From: Oculatella sp. LEGE 06141
Lineage (GTDB): Bacteria; Cyanobacteriota; Cyanobacteriia; Elainellales; Elainellaceae
Length of the DNA: 64,000 nt
Direction: 5' to 3'
NCBI RefSeq assembly: GCF_015207605.1
Contig: NZ_JADEWO010000002.1
Coordinates: 124,001 to 188,000 of the forward strand
Part shown: positions 54,586 through 62,410 of the stretch, one piece after another
Layout of the letters: every line of letters begins with the position of its first letter
Numbering within the stretch: the stretch's first letter is position 1
The notes under the pieces: model-generated
Told to the model about the DNA's origin: nothing
Databases searched by the model: none
Seen by the model: only the letters and a program-made list of their open reading frames with translations
Position numbers and translations under genes: made by a program

Positions 54586-56337
54586 ATGAAAGCAAAGGCA
54601 ATCAACTGGAAGTATCTGAAGTTTCTGTTCTGGCTTGGCCCGGTGCTGGTGATTATGGGAGCAACCGCTGGTCTGGTATCAGGCAGTTGGAGCGCTTTAC
54701 CCATCGGCCTGTTGATTGCTGGAATTGGTGTGATTGTCCTCTGGCTGCTGCTCGACAGCAGCCCCAAAGGTGGATTCTTTGGTCGTCGGTCTACCCAGGT
54801 AGGCACCAATGCCGTCATTGCCACCCTGTCGGCGATCGCCATTTTGGGGTTGATTAACGTTCTAGCCGTCCGCTATCCGGTGCGGCTCGACCTGACGGAG
54901 AACCAAATATTTACACTGGCACCTCAGTCTGTAGAAACCGTGCAAGCCTTGGCGCAGCCTGTCAAAGTGTGGATTTTTGCCGAAACGCCAAACCCGCAAG
55001 ATCAGCAGCTTTTACAAAACTATCGCCAGCAAGGTAGTCAGTTCAGCTACGAATACGTCAATCCTCAAGCGCAACCAGGATTGGCGCAGCGTTTCAACGT
55101 GCAAACCCTTGGGGAAGTCTATTTAGAAATTGGCGACACCCGCCAGTTTGTCCAAACGCTGACCCCAGAAGAGCGGCTCTCCGAGCGACGATTAACAAAT
55201 GCCTTGGCGCAAGTCAGTAGCGATCGCACGGCGAAAGTCTACTTCCTGCAAGGGCATGGCGAACGACCGCTAGAAGGCGGGCAACGCGGCTTAACCCAGG
55301 CCGTTGCTCAGCTTGAAGAGGAAGGCTTTACGGCTGAACCACTCAACCTTGCGGCCAGTCCGCAGATTCCGGCAGATGCCGATGTAGTCGTGGTTGCAGG
55401 GCCACAGCGGGAACTGCTGGAGCCAGAGGTAAACGCCCTGGGTGAGTACCTGGAACGCAAAAGTGGCCTGATGCTGCTGATCGATCCGCAAACCGATCCG
55501 GGTCTGGATTCAATTCTGGAGCCGTGGGGCATTCAATTTGGCGATCGCCTCATTGTTGACCCAGCAGGGCAAGCTGCCGGGCTAGGGGTCGGTGTCACTA
55601 TCATTAACCAATACGGACAGCATCCCATCACCGAAGATTTTGGTAATGGCATCTCGCTTTATCCAGTTGCCCGTCCGATTGGAATTGAACCCAAGTCCAG
55701 TGTGAGTGCCGATTCCTTGTTGATTACGAGCGATCGCACCCAGGCACAACGCATTGCAGAGGATGGACAGCTCCAGTTTGACCCCAGCGTTGACCCAGAA
55801 GGTTCTTTTACCCTGGCCGCTGCCTTTACCCGTAATGTAGACGAACCGGAAGCGGCGTCGTCTCCCAGTCCTTCCCCCAGCCTTAGCCCGAATGCCACCG
55901 CATCGCCCAGTCCTAATGCGGCTGCATCACCGAGTCCCAGTCCCACCGCAACGGCATCACCGAGTCCCAGTCCCACCGCAACGGCATCGCCTTCTCCCAG
56001 TCCTGATACGACTGCCGATGCCGACGCACTCGACGAGGAACCTGCCAACGATTCAGAAGCCAGCCAGCCGGAAGCTCGTCTTGTAGCGATCGGGAACTCT
56101 GCTTTTATTACAGACGGCCTGTTCGACCAACAGCTAAACGGCGACGTGTTTCTGAATGCGATTAGCTGGTTAAGCCAGCAAGATGACCAGTTACTCTCAA
56201 TTCGTCCGGCAGAAATGACGAGCCGCCGCATTGTGATGTCGGGGCAGCAACGCACATTAGTAACCCTGGGGTCGCTGGCTATCTTACCCTTGCTGGCGCT
56301 AGTTGTGGCGATCGCTGTTTGGTGGAAACGACGCTGA
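54586..56337 (+). CDS. GldG-family ABC transporter auxiliary protein
   Basis: 583 residues. Three N-terminal transmembrane helices span about 8-95. A large extracytoplasmic DUF4350/GldG-like region with Leu-Asp-Leu-Thr-Glu-Asn-Gln-Ile-Phe-Thr-Leu, Tyr-Phe-Leu-Gln-Gly-His-Gly-Glu-Arg and Leu-Leu-Ile-Asp-Pro-Gln follows, with a C-terminal transmembrane helix at about 560-580. Before that helix is a Ser-Pro-rich insert (about 425-475) made of Ser-Pro-Ser-Pro and Thr-Ala repeats, encoded partly by a 30-bp tandem duplication. It sits in the same operon as the ATPase and permease, 76 bp after the latter. Confidence 0.88.
   Translation: MKAKAINWKYLKFLFWLGPVLVIMGATAGLVSGSWSALPIGLLIAGIGVIVLWLLLDSSPKGGFFGRRSTQVGTNAVIATLSAIAILGLINVLAVRYPVRLDLTENQIFTLAPQSVETVQALAQPVKVWIFAETPNPQDQQLLQNYRQQGSQFSYEYVNPQAQPGLAQRFNVQTLGEVYLEIGDTRQFVQTLTPEERLSERRLTNALAQVSSDRTAKVYFLQGHGERPLEGGQRGLTQAVAQLEEEGFTAEPLNLAASPQIPADADVVVVAGPQRELLEPEVNALGEYLERKSGLMLLIDPQTDPGLDSILEPWGIQFGDRLIVDPAGQAAGLGVGVTIINQYGQHPITEDFGNGISLYPVARPIGIEPKSSVSADSLLITSDRTQAQRIAEDGQLQFDPSVDPEGSFTLAAAFTRNVDEPEAASSPSPSPSLSPNATASPSPNAAASPSPSPTATASPSPSPTATASPSPSPDTTADADALDEEPANDSEASQPEARLVAIGNSAFITDGLFDQQLNGDVFLNAISWLSQQDDQLLSIRPAEMTSRRIVMSGQQRTLVTLGSLAILPLLALVVAIAVWWKRR
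55931..55988 (+). repeat. 30-bp tandem duplication in the GldG Ser-Pro linker
   Basis: Two nearly identical 30-bp copies (beginning cgagtcccagtcccaccgca) lie in frame, each coding for Ser-Pro-Ser-Pro-Thr-Ala-Thr-Ala-Ser-Pro. The second differs at its end. The surrounding DNA has further diverged copies, so the linker has expanded by tandem duplication. Confidence 0.85.
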
Positions 56338-56349
56338 GGACGCTGAAGA

Positions 56350-57063
56350 ATGAAACTTAAACCCGTCACGATGATTTTGCTCGTCACAGCGCTGGTGCTG
56401 GGTGGAGTTGTTTACGTTACCCAAAACGAAGGTACATCTCAGCAGACCGCCACGGCCAACGCTGACCAGACACCGATCTTTAACTTTACAGAAGCCGATG
56501 TTCAAGCGTTAACGGTAGAAACCCAGACGCGATCGCTTCAATTTGAGCGCAACAGCGAAGGGCAGTGGCAAATGCTAGAACCCGATGCTGCACCCGCCGC
56601 CGATGCCTCTGTGGCCTATTTACTCAATCTGTTGGTTACCGGACGGAGCGCTCAACCCATTACCGTTGCTGCTAGCGACCAGGCAGAGTTTGGGCTAAAC
56701 GAACCGCTAGCTACTATTTCAGTTACGCTACAGAACAACGAAACGCATCGTCTGGTGCTGGGCGGCTACGACTTCAACCGCAGTTTTATGTATGCCCAGG
56801 TCGATCCGCCCACCGAAGCCTCGGAAGAACTGGAGGTGCGGCTCGTTTCAACCGATTTCAACAGTGCCGTCCGTCGGCCTACCGATGAATGGAAGCAGGC
56901 TGAGGTTCCCGAATCGCCTGCACCAGCCACTCCAACAGCATCTCCCAGTCCATCGCCAACCGCAGGAGATGCCTCAACGCCTGCAACATCTCCTGGCTCT
57001 GAGGCAAATTCGCCCAGTTCGTCACCAGAAGCCACCCCAGAACCGGAGTCGGCAGGAGAATAA
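56350..57063 (+). CDS. DUF4340-family membrane-anchored protein
   Basis: 237 residues starting 12 bp after the GldG-type gene. One N-terminal signal-anchor helix (about 5-25) is followed by a DUF4340-like beta domain (about 35-170) with Phe-Asn-Phe-Thr-Glu-Ala-Asp-Val and Phe-Gly-Leu-Asn-Glu-Pro-Leu-Ala-Thr. The last 45 residues are Ser, Pro, Thr and Ala rich, as in the GldG partner. DUF4340 proteins regularly follow gldG in cyanobacteria. The function is presumed to be in the transporter complex. Confidence 0.85.
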   Translation: MKLKPVTMILLVTALVLGGVVYVTQNEGTSQQTATANADQTPIFNFTEADVQALTVETQTRSLQFERNSEGQWQMLEPDAAPAADASVAYLLNLLVTGRSAQPITVAASDQAEFGLNEPLATISVTLQNNETHRLVLGGYDFNRSFMYAQVDPPTEASEELEVRLVSTDFNSAVRRPTDEWKQAEVPESPAPATPTASPSPSPTAGDASTPATSPGSEANSPSSSPEATPEPESAGE

Positions 57064-57072
57064 CTGACGCGA

Positions 57073-57112
57073 TCGCACCCACCCACTGCATCTCATCCAA
57101 GGATGGGTGCGA
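57073..57112 (+). terminator. Hairpin after the Gld-type operon
   Basis: A 9-bp stem (tcgcaccca/tgggtgcga) overlaps a shorter alternative (catcc/ggatg); the structure starts 10 bp after the DUF4340 stop. There is no U-tract, so it is a weaker terminator candidate. Confidence 0.4.
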
Positions 57113-57230
57113 ATTGAGCTGTCATTCAATGCATTGCATCGAAAATCATTGGATAGAAGTGTTGCGAATTAGCTCTGGATGGGTTAACTTTTATTAAGAG
57201 ATTATTGCCTTTTTGGAGATTTTCTGAGTC

Positions 57231-57374
57231 ATGGATAATCAAGACGCAAAGTTTGGCTTTACCAATTTCGCCGAAACCTGGAATGGCCGTCTAGCAATGC
57301 TGGGGTTTGCGATCGGTCTGGTGACTGAGTATGTGACAGGTCAGGGCATCCTATCTCAAATCGGTTTGATGTAA
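57231..57374 (+). CDS. High-light-inducible protein (one-helix chlorophyll-binding protein)
   Basis: 47 residues. The sequence Phe-Ala-Glu-Thr-Trp-Asn-Gly-Arg-Leu-Ala-Met-Leu-Gly-Phe is the chlorophyll-binding ExxNxR-type motif of HLIPs (Glu15, Asn18, Arg20), followed by a hydrophobic helix to about residue 36. These single-helix thylakoid proteins bind chlorophyll and carotenoid in pairs and quench excitation energy under light stress. A clean hairpin terminator follows 50 bp downstream. A TTTGGAGA site lies upstream of the ATG. Confidence 0.9.
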   Translation: MDNQDAKFGFTNFAETWNGRLAMLGFAIGLVTEYVTGQGILSQIGLM

Positions 57375-57424
57375 TTTGTTGGAAGCGTTGCTTCTCTGTA
57401 GCGATCGTTATGTCGCCACATCAT

Positions 57425-57455
57425 AGACGGGACGGTATTTTTAACCGTCCCGTCT
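57425..57455 (+). terminator. Strong hairpin terminator after the HLIP gene
   Basis: A perfect 12-bp stem (agacgggacggt/accgtcccgtct) with a 7-nt T-rich loop lies 50 bp after the HLIP stop. It is followed by gtgcttta rather than a long U-tract. It lies between the HLIP gene and convergent asnS, so it may work both ways. Confidence 0.75.
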
Positions 57456-57527
57456 GTGCTTTATGGGCAGGCAAGAGCCGCTTGCTTGTTTCAAATATCC
57501 TCTAATAGAGGATGAGGACGCTAACGG

Positions 57528-58919
57528 CTAAAACTCAGCGCTTTGAGGAAACCGGGGGAATGGAATCACATCTCGGATGTTCGTCATTCCCGTCATAAAC
57601 TGAATCAGCCGCTCGAAACCCAGACCAAAGCCGGAATGGGGTACGGTTCCATACCGTCGCAGGTCAAGATACCACCACAACTCCTCAATCGGCATCCCGG
57701 CAGCCTTAATCCGTCGTTCTAGCACATCCAGCCGTTCTTCCCGTTGCGAGCCGCCGACAATCTCACCAATTTTGGGCACCAGGATATCCATTGCCCGAAC
57801 GGTCTTTTCGTCATCGTTGAGACGCATATAAAAGGCTTTGATTTCGGTTGGATAGTCGGTTACTATTAACGGCTTTTTAAACAACTCTTCCGCCAGATAC
57901 CGTTCATGTTCTGACTGCAAATCAAGCCCCCAGGATACGGGAAACTCAAACGTGCGATCGGCTTTTTCCAATAGTGCGATCGCCTCTGTATAAGTAATCC
58001 GCTCAAACTCGCTGTCGATAATATGATTAGCCGTTTCCAACACGCTGTTATCGATCCGCTGGTTGAAAAATTCCATGTCTTCGGGGCAGGTTTCCAGCAC
58101 CGCTTTGAACACGAATTTGAGAAACTCTTCCGCCAGCGTCATGTTGCCATCCAGAGCGCAAAACGCCATCTCTGGTTCAATCATCCAGAATTCTGCTAAG
58201 TGGCGAGAGGTATTCGAGTTTTCGGCGCGGAAGGTAGGGCCAAATGTGTAGACATTGGTAAACGCCGTTGCCATAATTTCTGCTTCAAGCTGACCGCTCA
58301 CGGTGAGGTAAGCCCGTTTACCAAAAAAGTCCTGGCTAAAATCAATTTCCTGGTTCTCGGTGCGCGGCAGATCCTTAAGGTTCAGGCTGGTGATGGTAAA
58401 CAGTTCTCCGGCTCCTTCACAGTCGCTTGCTGTAATAAGAGGTGTGTGAACCCAGAGGAACCCGCGCTGCTGAAAAAACTGATGCACCGCATGGGCACAC
58501 GCATTGCGTACCCGAAAGACAGCTCCCAGGGTGTTGGTGCGCGATCGCAAATGCCCAATCGTTCGCAAGAACTCAAAAGAATGACGCTTTTTCTGCAACG
58601 GATAGGTTTCTGGATCGGCTTCACCGTGGACAGCGATCGCGTCTGCTTTTAGCTCAATCCGCTGCCCTTTCCCTAAAGAGGGCACCAGCACACCCGACAC
58701 CTCAACCGAAGCGCCTGTATTTAGTTTGCGAACCACCTCTGCATAATTGGGCACGTCCTGGTTGATTACCACTTGCAAACTTGCTAGAGACGAACCATCG
58801 TTCACCTCGGCAAAGGTGAATTCCTTCAGTTCTCGCTTTGTCCGAATCCAGCCCTGGATGTTGATAGATTGATCGGGCTGTCCAGTTCGTAGAAGGTCTG
58901 CAATTCGGTGGATGGTCAT
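57528..58919 (-). CDS. asnS: Asparaginyl-tRNA synthetase
   Basis: 463 residues, the usual length. An OB-fold anticodon-binding domain (about 15-110) is followed by a class II catalytic core: [21 protein letters not shown] (motif 2 region) and Gly-Ser-Gln-Arg-Glu-Glu-Arg-Leu. Gly-Leu-Gly-Phe-Glu-Arg at the end is motif 3. The asparagine-specific motif-2 variants distinguish it from AspS. It charges tRNA-Asn in the cytosol. Confidence 0.96.
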   Translation of the reverse strand: MTIHRIADLLRTGQPDQSINIQGWIRTKRELKEFTFAEVNDGSSLASLQVVINQDVPNYAEVVRKLNTGASVEVSGVLVPSLGKGQRIELKADAIAVHGEADPETYPLQKKRHSFEFLRTIGHLRSRTNTLGAVFRVRNACAHAVHQFFQQRGFLWVHTPLITASDCEGAGELFTITSLNLKDLPRTENQEIDFSQDFFGKRAYLTVSGQLEAEIMATAFTNVYTFGPTFRAENSNTSRHLAEFWMIEPEMAFCALDGNMTLAEEFLKFVFKAVLETCPEDMEFFNQRIDNSVLETANHIIDSEFERITYTEAIALLEKADRTFEFPVSWGLDLQSEHERYLAEELFKKPLIVTDYPTEIKAFYMRLNDDEKTVRAMDILVPKIGEIVGGSQREERLDVLERRIKAAGMPIEELWWYLDLRRYGTVPHSGFGLGFERLIQFMTGMTNIRDVIPFPRFPQSAEF

Positions 58920-59263
58920 GGAAAGATCAGCAATTAAGGTTACAGCATGAGGGGCAGGAAAAAGTAAACGACCCCCCTTACTTAAACATAGCCGCTGAAA
59001 TCGCTTTCAATGGCAGTTTCAGGAGATTTGCTAACACTCATGCTCATTTGTCACCGAGATATTGAGCAAAGTGCATAGATGTGAGATTTAGTGTACGGCA
59101 TCGTACGGACAGAAGTATCGACCAATAATTATGCTCGGCTAGCTGTCACGCAACCCAATGGGTTGTCGGCGTGTTGTCTTTGTATAGGCACGCTTCGTTT
59201 TTCAGCATCTCATCCTGTTTCTTGTTCGCTTGCTGCCTTCAAAGCTAGAAGCCGGATGACATT
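58920..59263. other. 344-bp divergent intergenic region
   Basis: It lies between asnS (minus) and the Crp-type regulator (plus). A 90-codon plus frame beginning at 59091 overlaps the regulator and is a shadow. No clear promoter consensus or hairpin was found, but promoters for both genes should lie here. Confidence 0.35.
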
Positions 59264-59986
59264 ATGCCGATTTATTCTCCTAAACCATTGGACAATCAAC
59301 TGGACAATCAACTGCTTGCCGCCCTACCAACCGAAGAGTATCAGCGGCTTGCCCCCTATTTAGAGATGGTATCTTTTCCAGCCCGAAAAATTCTGTATCA
59401 ACCGGGCGATCGCATTGAGTATGTTTACTTTCCAATCGGGGCGATCATTTCATTGGTGTCTGTGATGGAAAACGGAGCGACTGTGGAAGTCGGTATCGTT
59501 GGCAGAGAAGGAGTAGTGGGTGCGCCTGAGATAGTTGGAGATGGCATCACTAGCTATCAAGCCATTGTGCAACTGGCCGGAACTGGGATGAGGATGAGTG
59601 CAGAGGTGCTGAAAGCAGAAATTAATCGCAGTGAAACCTTGCGAAAGCGGCTCTTACTCTACATTCAGGCGTTATTTGTTCAAATTGCTCAAGGAGCCGT
59701 TTGCAATCGACTCCACACGATCGAGCAACGCCTTGCCCGATGGTTGCTAACGATTCGGGATGGCATTCAAGCCAACGAGTTTTACCTCACCCAGGAGTTT
59801 ATCGCTGAAATGATTGGCATTCGTCGGTCTAGTGTCACTGTGGCCGCAGGTGCGCTACAGCAATCGGGAATGATTCAATACACGCGTGGCAGAATCACAA
59901 TTCTAGACTGTGACCACCTGAAAACAACTTCTTGTGAGTGTTACCGGGTGATTAAGCAGGAATTTGAACGGATCTTGAAGACTTAG
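59264..59986 (+). CDS. Crp/Fnr-family transcriptional regulator
   Basis: 240 residues. A cNMP-binding-type beta roll at about 30-125 has Ile-Leu-Tyr-Gln-Pro-Gly-Asp and Tyr-Phe-Pro-Ile-Gly-Ala-Ile, but lacks the phosphate-cassette Arg-Ser pattern, so cyclic-nucleotide binding is doubtful. The Crp-type winged helix near 175-200 reads Gln-Glu-Phe-Ile-Ala-Glu-Met-Ile-Gly-Ile-Arg-Arg-Ser-Ser-Val-Thr. The first 20 residues contain a tandem Asp-Asn-Gln-Leu duplicate encoded by a 12-bp repeat at 59289-59312. Target genes are unknown. Confidence 0.88.
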   Translation: MPIYSPKPLDNQLDNQLLAALPTEEYQRLAPYLEMVSFPARKILYQPGDRIEYVYFPIGAIISLVSVMENGATVEVGIVGREGVVGAPEIVGDGITSYQAIVQLAGTGMRMSAEVLKAEINRSETLRKRLLLYIQALFVQIAQGAVCNRLHTIEQRLARWLLTIRDGIQANEFYLTQEFIAEMIGIRRSSVTVAAGALQQSGMIQYTRGRITILDCDHLKTTSCECYRVIKQEFERILKT

Positions 59987-60283
59987 ATTGAGGGGTGGCG
60001 ATCGCATCACTGACGGCCTGGATACAGGGCTATTGTTCTATCAGCAACTAGCTTATGTGCGGCATCGGACAGATATCCTGGCTAATTCCGGGGTATGTTT
60101 CGTAAGAGGAAATTCTATAAAACTCTACATTTCACACTGTTTGATAGTTCACGCTGTTTGATATTCGCTGCATCACCTGTTGTTCGGCTCCTGGTACCTT
60201 CACTACCGCCTACGTCAGGTACTCGTCGAGCCTCGATTGAGAGATGGCTTTGAACCCCAGATTCATACCTGATCTTCACCTTT

Positions 60284-60688
60284 ATGCCTGAATGTCCCCT
60301 GTCTGGCTTAAAGCTTCTCGTTGTTGATGATGATGCCGATACTAGAGATCTTTTTGCTTTCTTGTTGGAAGAAAACGGTGCTGATGTCATCAAAGCAGGT
60401 TGTGTTAGTGAAGCGATCGCACTGTTCCAGCAGCGTGATCCCGACCTGGTGATCAGCAACATCATGATGCCAGATGAGGATGGCTGCGCCCTGATGCGTC
60501 AAATCAAACGGTTGGATGCTCAGCGCAATAGGCAAACGCCAGCGATCGCCATCTCTGGTCTTACTCGAACAGAAGATCGCGATCGGGCATTACTGGCTGG
60601 CTTTCAAACGTATCTAACCAAACCTGTAGCGTTGAATGGGGTGCTGAATGCGGTGAGTGCCTTAACTGGGCGCAAGTTGCCGGTTTAG
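60284..60688 (+). CDS. Stand-alone receiver-domain protein with Asn at the phospho-acceptor site
   Basis: 134 residues with a single CheY-like fold. The acidic site Asp15-Asp16-Asp17, the switch Ser (Ala-Ile-Ser-Gly) and Lys in Thr-Lys-Pro are present. The position of the phospho-acceptor in Val-Ile-Ser-Asn59-Ile-Met-Met-Pro is Asn, encoded by aac, not Asp. It is therefore probably not phosphorylatable unless deamidated, and may act as a constitutive adaptor. It is transcribed alone, with no kinase adjacent. Confidence 0.88.
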   Translation: MPECPLSGLKLLVVDDDADTRDLFAFLLEENGADVIKAGCVSEAIALFQQRDPDLVISNIMMPDEDGCALMRQIKRLDAQRNRQTPAIAISGLTRTEDRDRALLAGFQTYLTKPVALNGVLNAVSALTGRKLPV

Positions 60689-60698
60689 CTTTCTTTGC

Positions 60699-61064
60699 TT
60701 ATCCCGCTAGAGATTTTAGAATCCAGCCGAGTACGACTCCAATTCCGCCAAATCGAACCGCCAACCAGAACACTTCTTTCAGGCCGCTCCACGAGACAAG
60801 CTGGCTTTCTAGCGCTATTTCTAAATCATCAAGCTGTTGTTTAATCTGCTTTAACTCCGCTTGCAGCGATTTGGATCGAGTTTGGCGATACTGGCGTTGC
60901 GCCTGAGACAGCCGCTGCTGCAACTCTTGCTGCTGCTGCTGGTCGGCTTGTACCTGGGCATAGCGGGTTTTAAGAGTTTGCAGCGATCGCTCAACCTCGT
61001 GCAGCGTCTGATCAAACTCTGGTGGATGCTTAGAGGAATCGGGGGGATCTTGAGAAGGCTTCAT
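60699..61064 (-). CDS. Hypothetical coiled-coil protein with C-terminal membrane helix
   Basis: 121 residues from the ATG at 61062-61064; the frame is open further to 61133, which would overlap the divergent gene. Residues of about 15-80 form a Gln-rich coiled coil (Gln-Gln-Gln-Gln-Glu-Leu-Gln-Gln-Arg). The end, with Val-Ser-Trp-Ser-Gly-Leu-Lys-Glu-Val-Phe-Trp-Leu-Ala-Val-Arg-Phe-Gly-Gly-Ile, is a likely amphipathic or transmembrane helix. It looks like a conserved cyanobacterial protein, but I cannot name the family. Confidence 0.7.
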   Translation of the reverse strand: MKPSQDPPDSSKHPPEFDQTLHEVERSLQTLKTRYAQVQADQQQQQELQQRLSQAQRQYRQTRSKSLQAELKQIKQQLDDLEIALESQLVSWSGLKEVFWLAVRFGGIGVVLGWILKSLAG

Positions 61065-61115
61065 GCTGCGCCGTAGTAGAGTAAGAATAAGGACTCCGCT
61101 CCATACCAGACTAAT

Positions 61116-61424
61116 ATGCCCGACTCCATCCACGTTAAACCTATGGTTTCTGAAACTCTGTCTACTCCAGGTACAAGCCGCCTGGCAGAGTTCAGCACGT
61201 TAGAATTAGCACAAGCTCTAGCAGAACGACTGGCGATCGCCCCTGGTGATTGGCATCGGCTTAAGTCAAACCGCAAGGCACGCGCCAGCGAACAGGCCGC
61301 TACAGCGCTGCTGTACTTACTCAACGACCAGCCGGAAGAAGCAGTGGCAAGGCTGCAACAGGCAACAGGGTGGCTCGATCGCTCTATCTCTGCACCTCCC
61401 TGCCCGTCTCATGGCACTCATTAA
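61116..61424 (+). CDS. Small conserved cyanobacterial protein (DUF6439-like)
   Basis: 102 residues; methionine 10 at 61143 is an alternative start. Conserved-looking segments are Leu-Ala-Gln-Ala-Leu-Ala-Glu-Arg-Leu, Trp-His-Arg-Leu-Lys-Ser-Asn-Arg-Lys-Ala-Arg-Ala-Ser-Glu-Gln-Ala and Gln-Gln-Ala-Thr-Gly-Trp-Leu-Asp-Arg-Ser-Ile-Ser-Ala-Pro-Pro-Cys-Pro-Ser-His-Gly. I recall this pattern as DUF6439, with moderate confidence. It is soluble with unknown function. It is divergent from the coiled-coil gene with about 50 bp between starts. Confidence 0.7.
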   Translation: MPDSIHVKPMVSETLSTPGTSRLAEFSTLELAQALAERLAIAPGDWHRLKSNRKARASEQAATALLYLLNDQPEEAVARLQQATGWLDRSISAPPCPSHGTH

Positions 61425-61590
61425 TTGCCGAATCGCACTGGTTGTGGTTGCATTCTGAAGCAGTCTACCCGGCTGTAGCCATCCGTTTGCCATAAAAACA
61501 GAGGCTAAACAGCCTGGTAAGTGGTGTTGTGCCAATGTTCGGGTTGTTACTGGAGGCTGTCTGGAGGAGTGCTAAGCCCAACTCGAATCG

Positions 61591-61620
61591 CTCCCTAAAT
61601 TCCCCAAAAGGGGGGAGTTT
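61591..61620 (+). repeat. C/G-rich intergenic inverted repeat
   Basis: The sequence ctccctaaattcccc, aaaa, ggggggag, ttt forms a hairpin (cccc/gggg inner stem plus ctcc/ggag) followed by three T residues. Such C/G-run inverted repeats are frequent between cyanobacterial genes. It may also terminate the transcript from 61116. Confidence 0.5.
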
Positions 61621-61711
61621 GCAGGTTTGGAAGTCCTTAAAATTGGGAAGTTAGGAGACTAATGTAGACTGTTGAATCCTTCTCAGGTATCTTCTTAGAA
61701 ATGTTTTGCTA

Positions 61712-62101
61712 ATGAAAACCCAGGGCATTCATCACGTTGCGATCATTTGTTCTAATTACGAAAAATCGAAGCATTTCTACGTGAATGTTTTGGGGTTTTC
61801 AATTATTCAAGAAACCTTTAGAGCGGCGCGAAATTCCTATAAGCTCGACCTGAACGTAGGCGGACGAGATCAAATTGAACTGTTTTCGTTTCCCAACCCG
61901 CCCGATCGCCCCAGCCGTCCAGAAGCCTGTGGCCTGAGGCATTTAGCTTTTTCGGTGAGCAATTTAGATGAAGCCTGCGCCAGCCTTAGCGCCGAGGGGG
62001 TTGTGCTAGAAGCGGTCAGGGTTGATGAACTGACCGGAAAACGATTTACATTCTTCCAAGATCCAGATGGCTTGCCGCTCGAAATATATGAGATTCTTTA
62101 A
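61712..62101 (+). CDS. VOC-superfamily protein, YaeR/SMU1112c-like
   Basis: 129 residues from the ATG at 61712; a TTG two codons upstream is in frame. It contains Ile-His-His-Val-Ala-Ile-Ile-Cys-Ser at the start, a Tyr-Lys-Leu-Asp-Leu-Asn segment, Gly-Leu-Arg-His-Leu-Ala-Phe-Ser-Val and the final Phe-Phe-Gln-Asp-Pro-Asp-Gly-Leu-Pro-Leu-Glu-Ile-Tyr-Glu. This fits the SMU1112c/YaeR-type single-domain VOC fold with metal-binding His and Glu. Function is unknown, possibly a lyase or resistance-type protein. Confidence 0.88.
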   Translation: MKTQGIHHVAIICSNYEKSKHFYVNVLGFSIIQETFRAARNSYKLDLNVGGRDQIELFSFPNPPDRPSRPEACGLRHLAFSVSNLDEACASLSAEGVVLEAVRVDELTGKRFTFFQDPDGLPLEIYEIL

Positions 62102-62410
62102 AGTAAAGCATTCTCCTCTTTTGGCTTGCTCTGGGATAGTAAAGGATGCCTGAACAGCAAAGAAACTGTCCCGCTTCTCCCTTCACCTTCCTGTTTTAAG
62201 AGGTTACTTCAAGGCTTCATCGTACCTGTAACGGATGGCAGATTAGGCTTCTTCAACGGTCTCTAATTCCCCAATTGTTTATCGCGCTAATTCCCTCAGC
62301 CTTTATCAATCCTCCTATTTAGATTAGTTAGAGTTAGAAAGAAGGCTGAAGGGCGATCGCTCTAAATCGTTTGCTAAAGGCATTGCCTCACCGTATTGCG
62401 CTTGACGCTT
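62102..62410. other. 309-bp intergenic region
   Basis: No frame or hairpin of note was found. It probably holds the promoter of the downstream PEP-synthase-like gene; a HIP1 octamer is near 62355. Confidence 0.35.
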
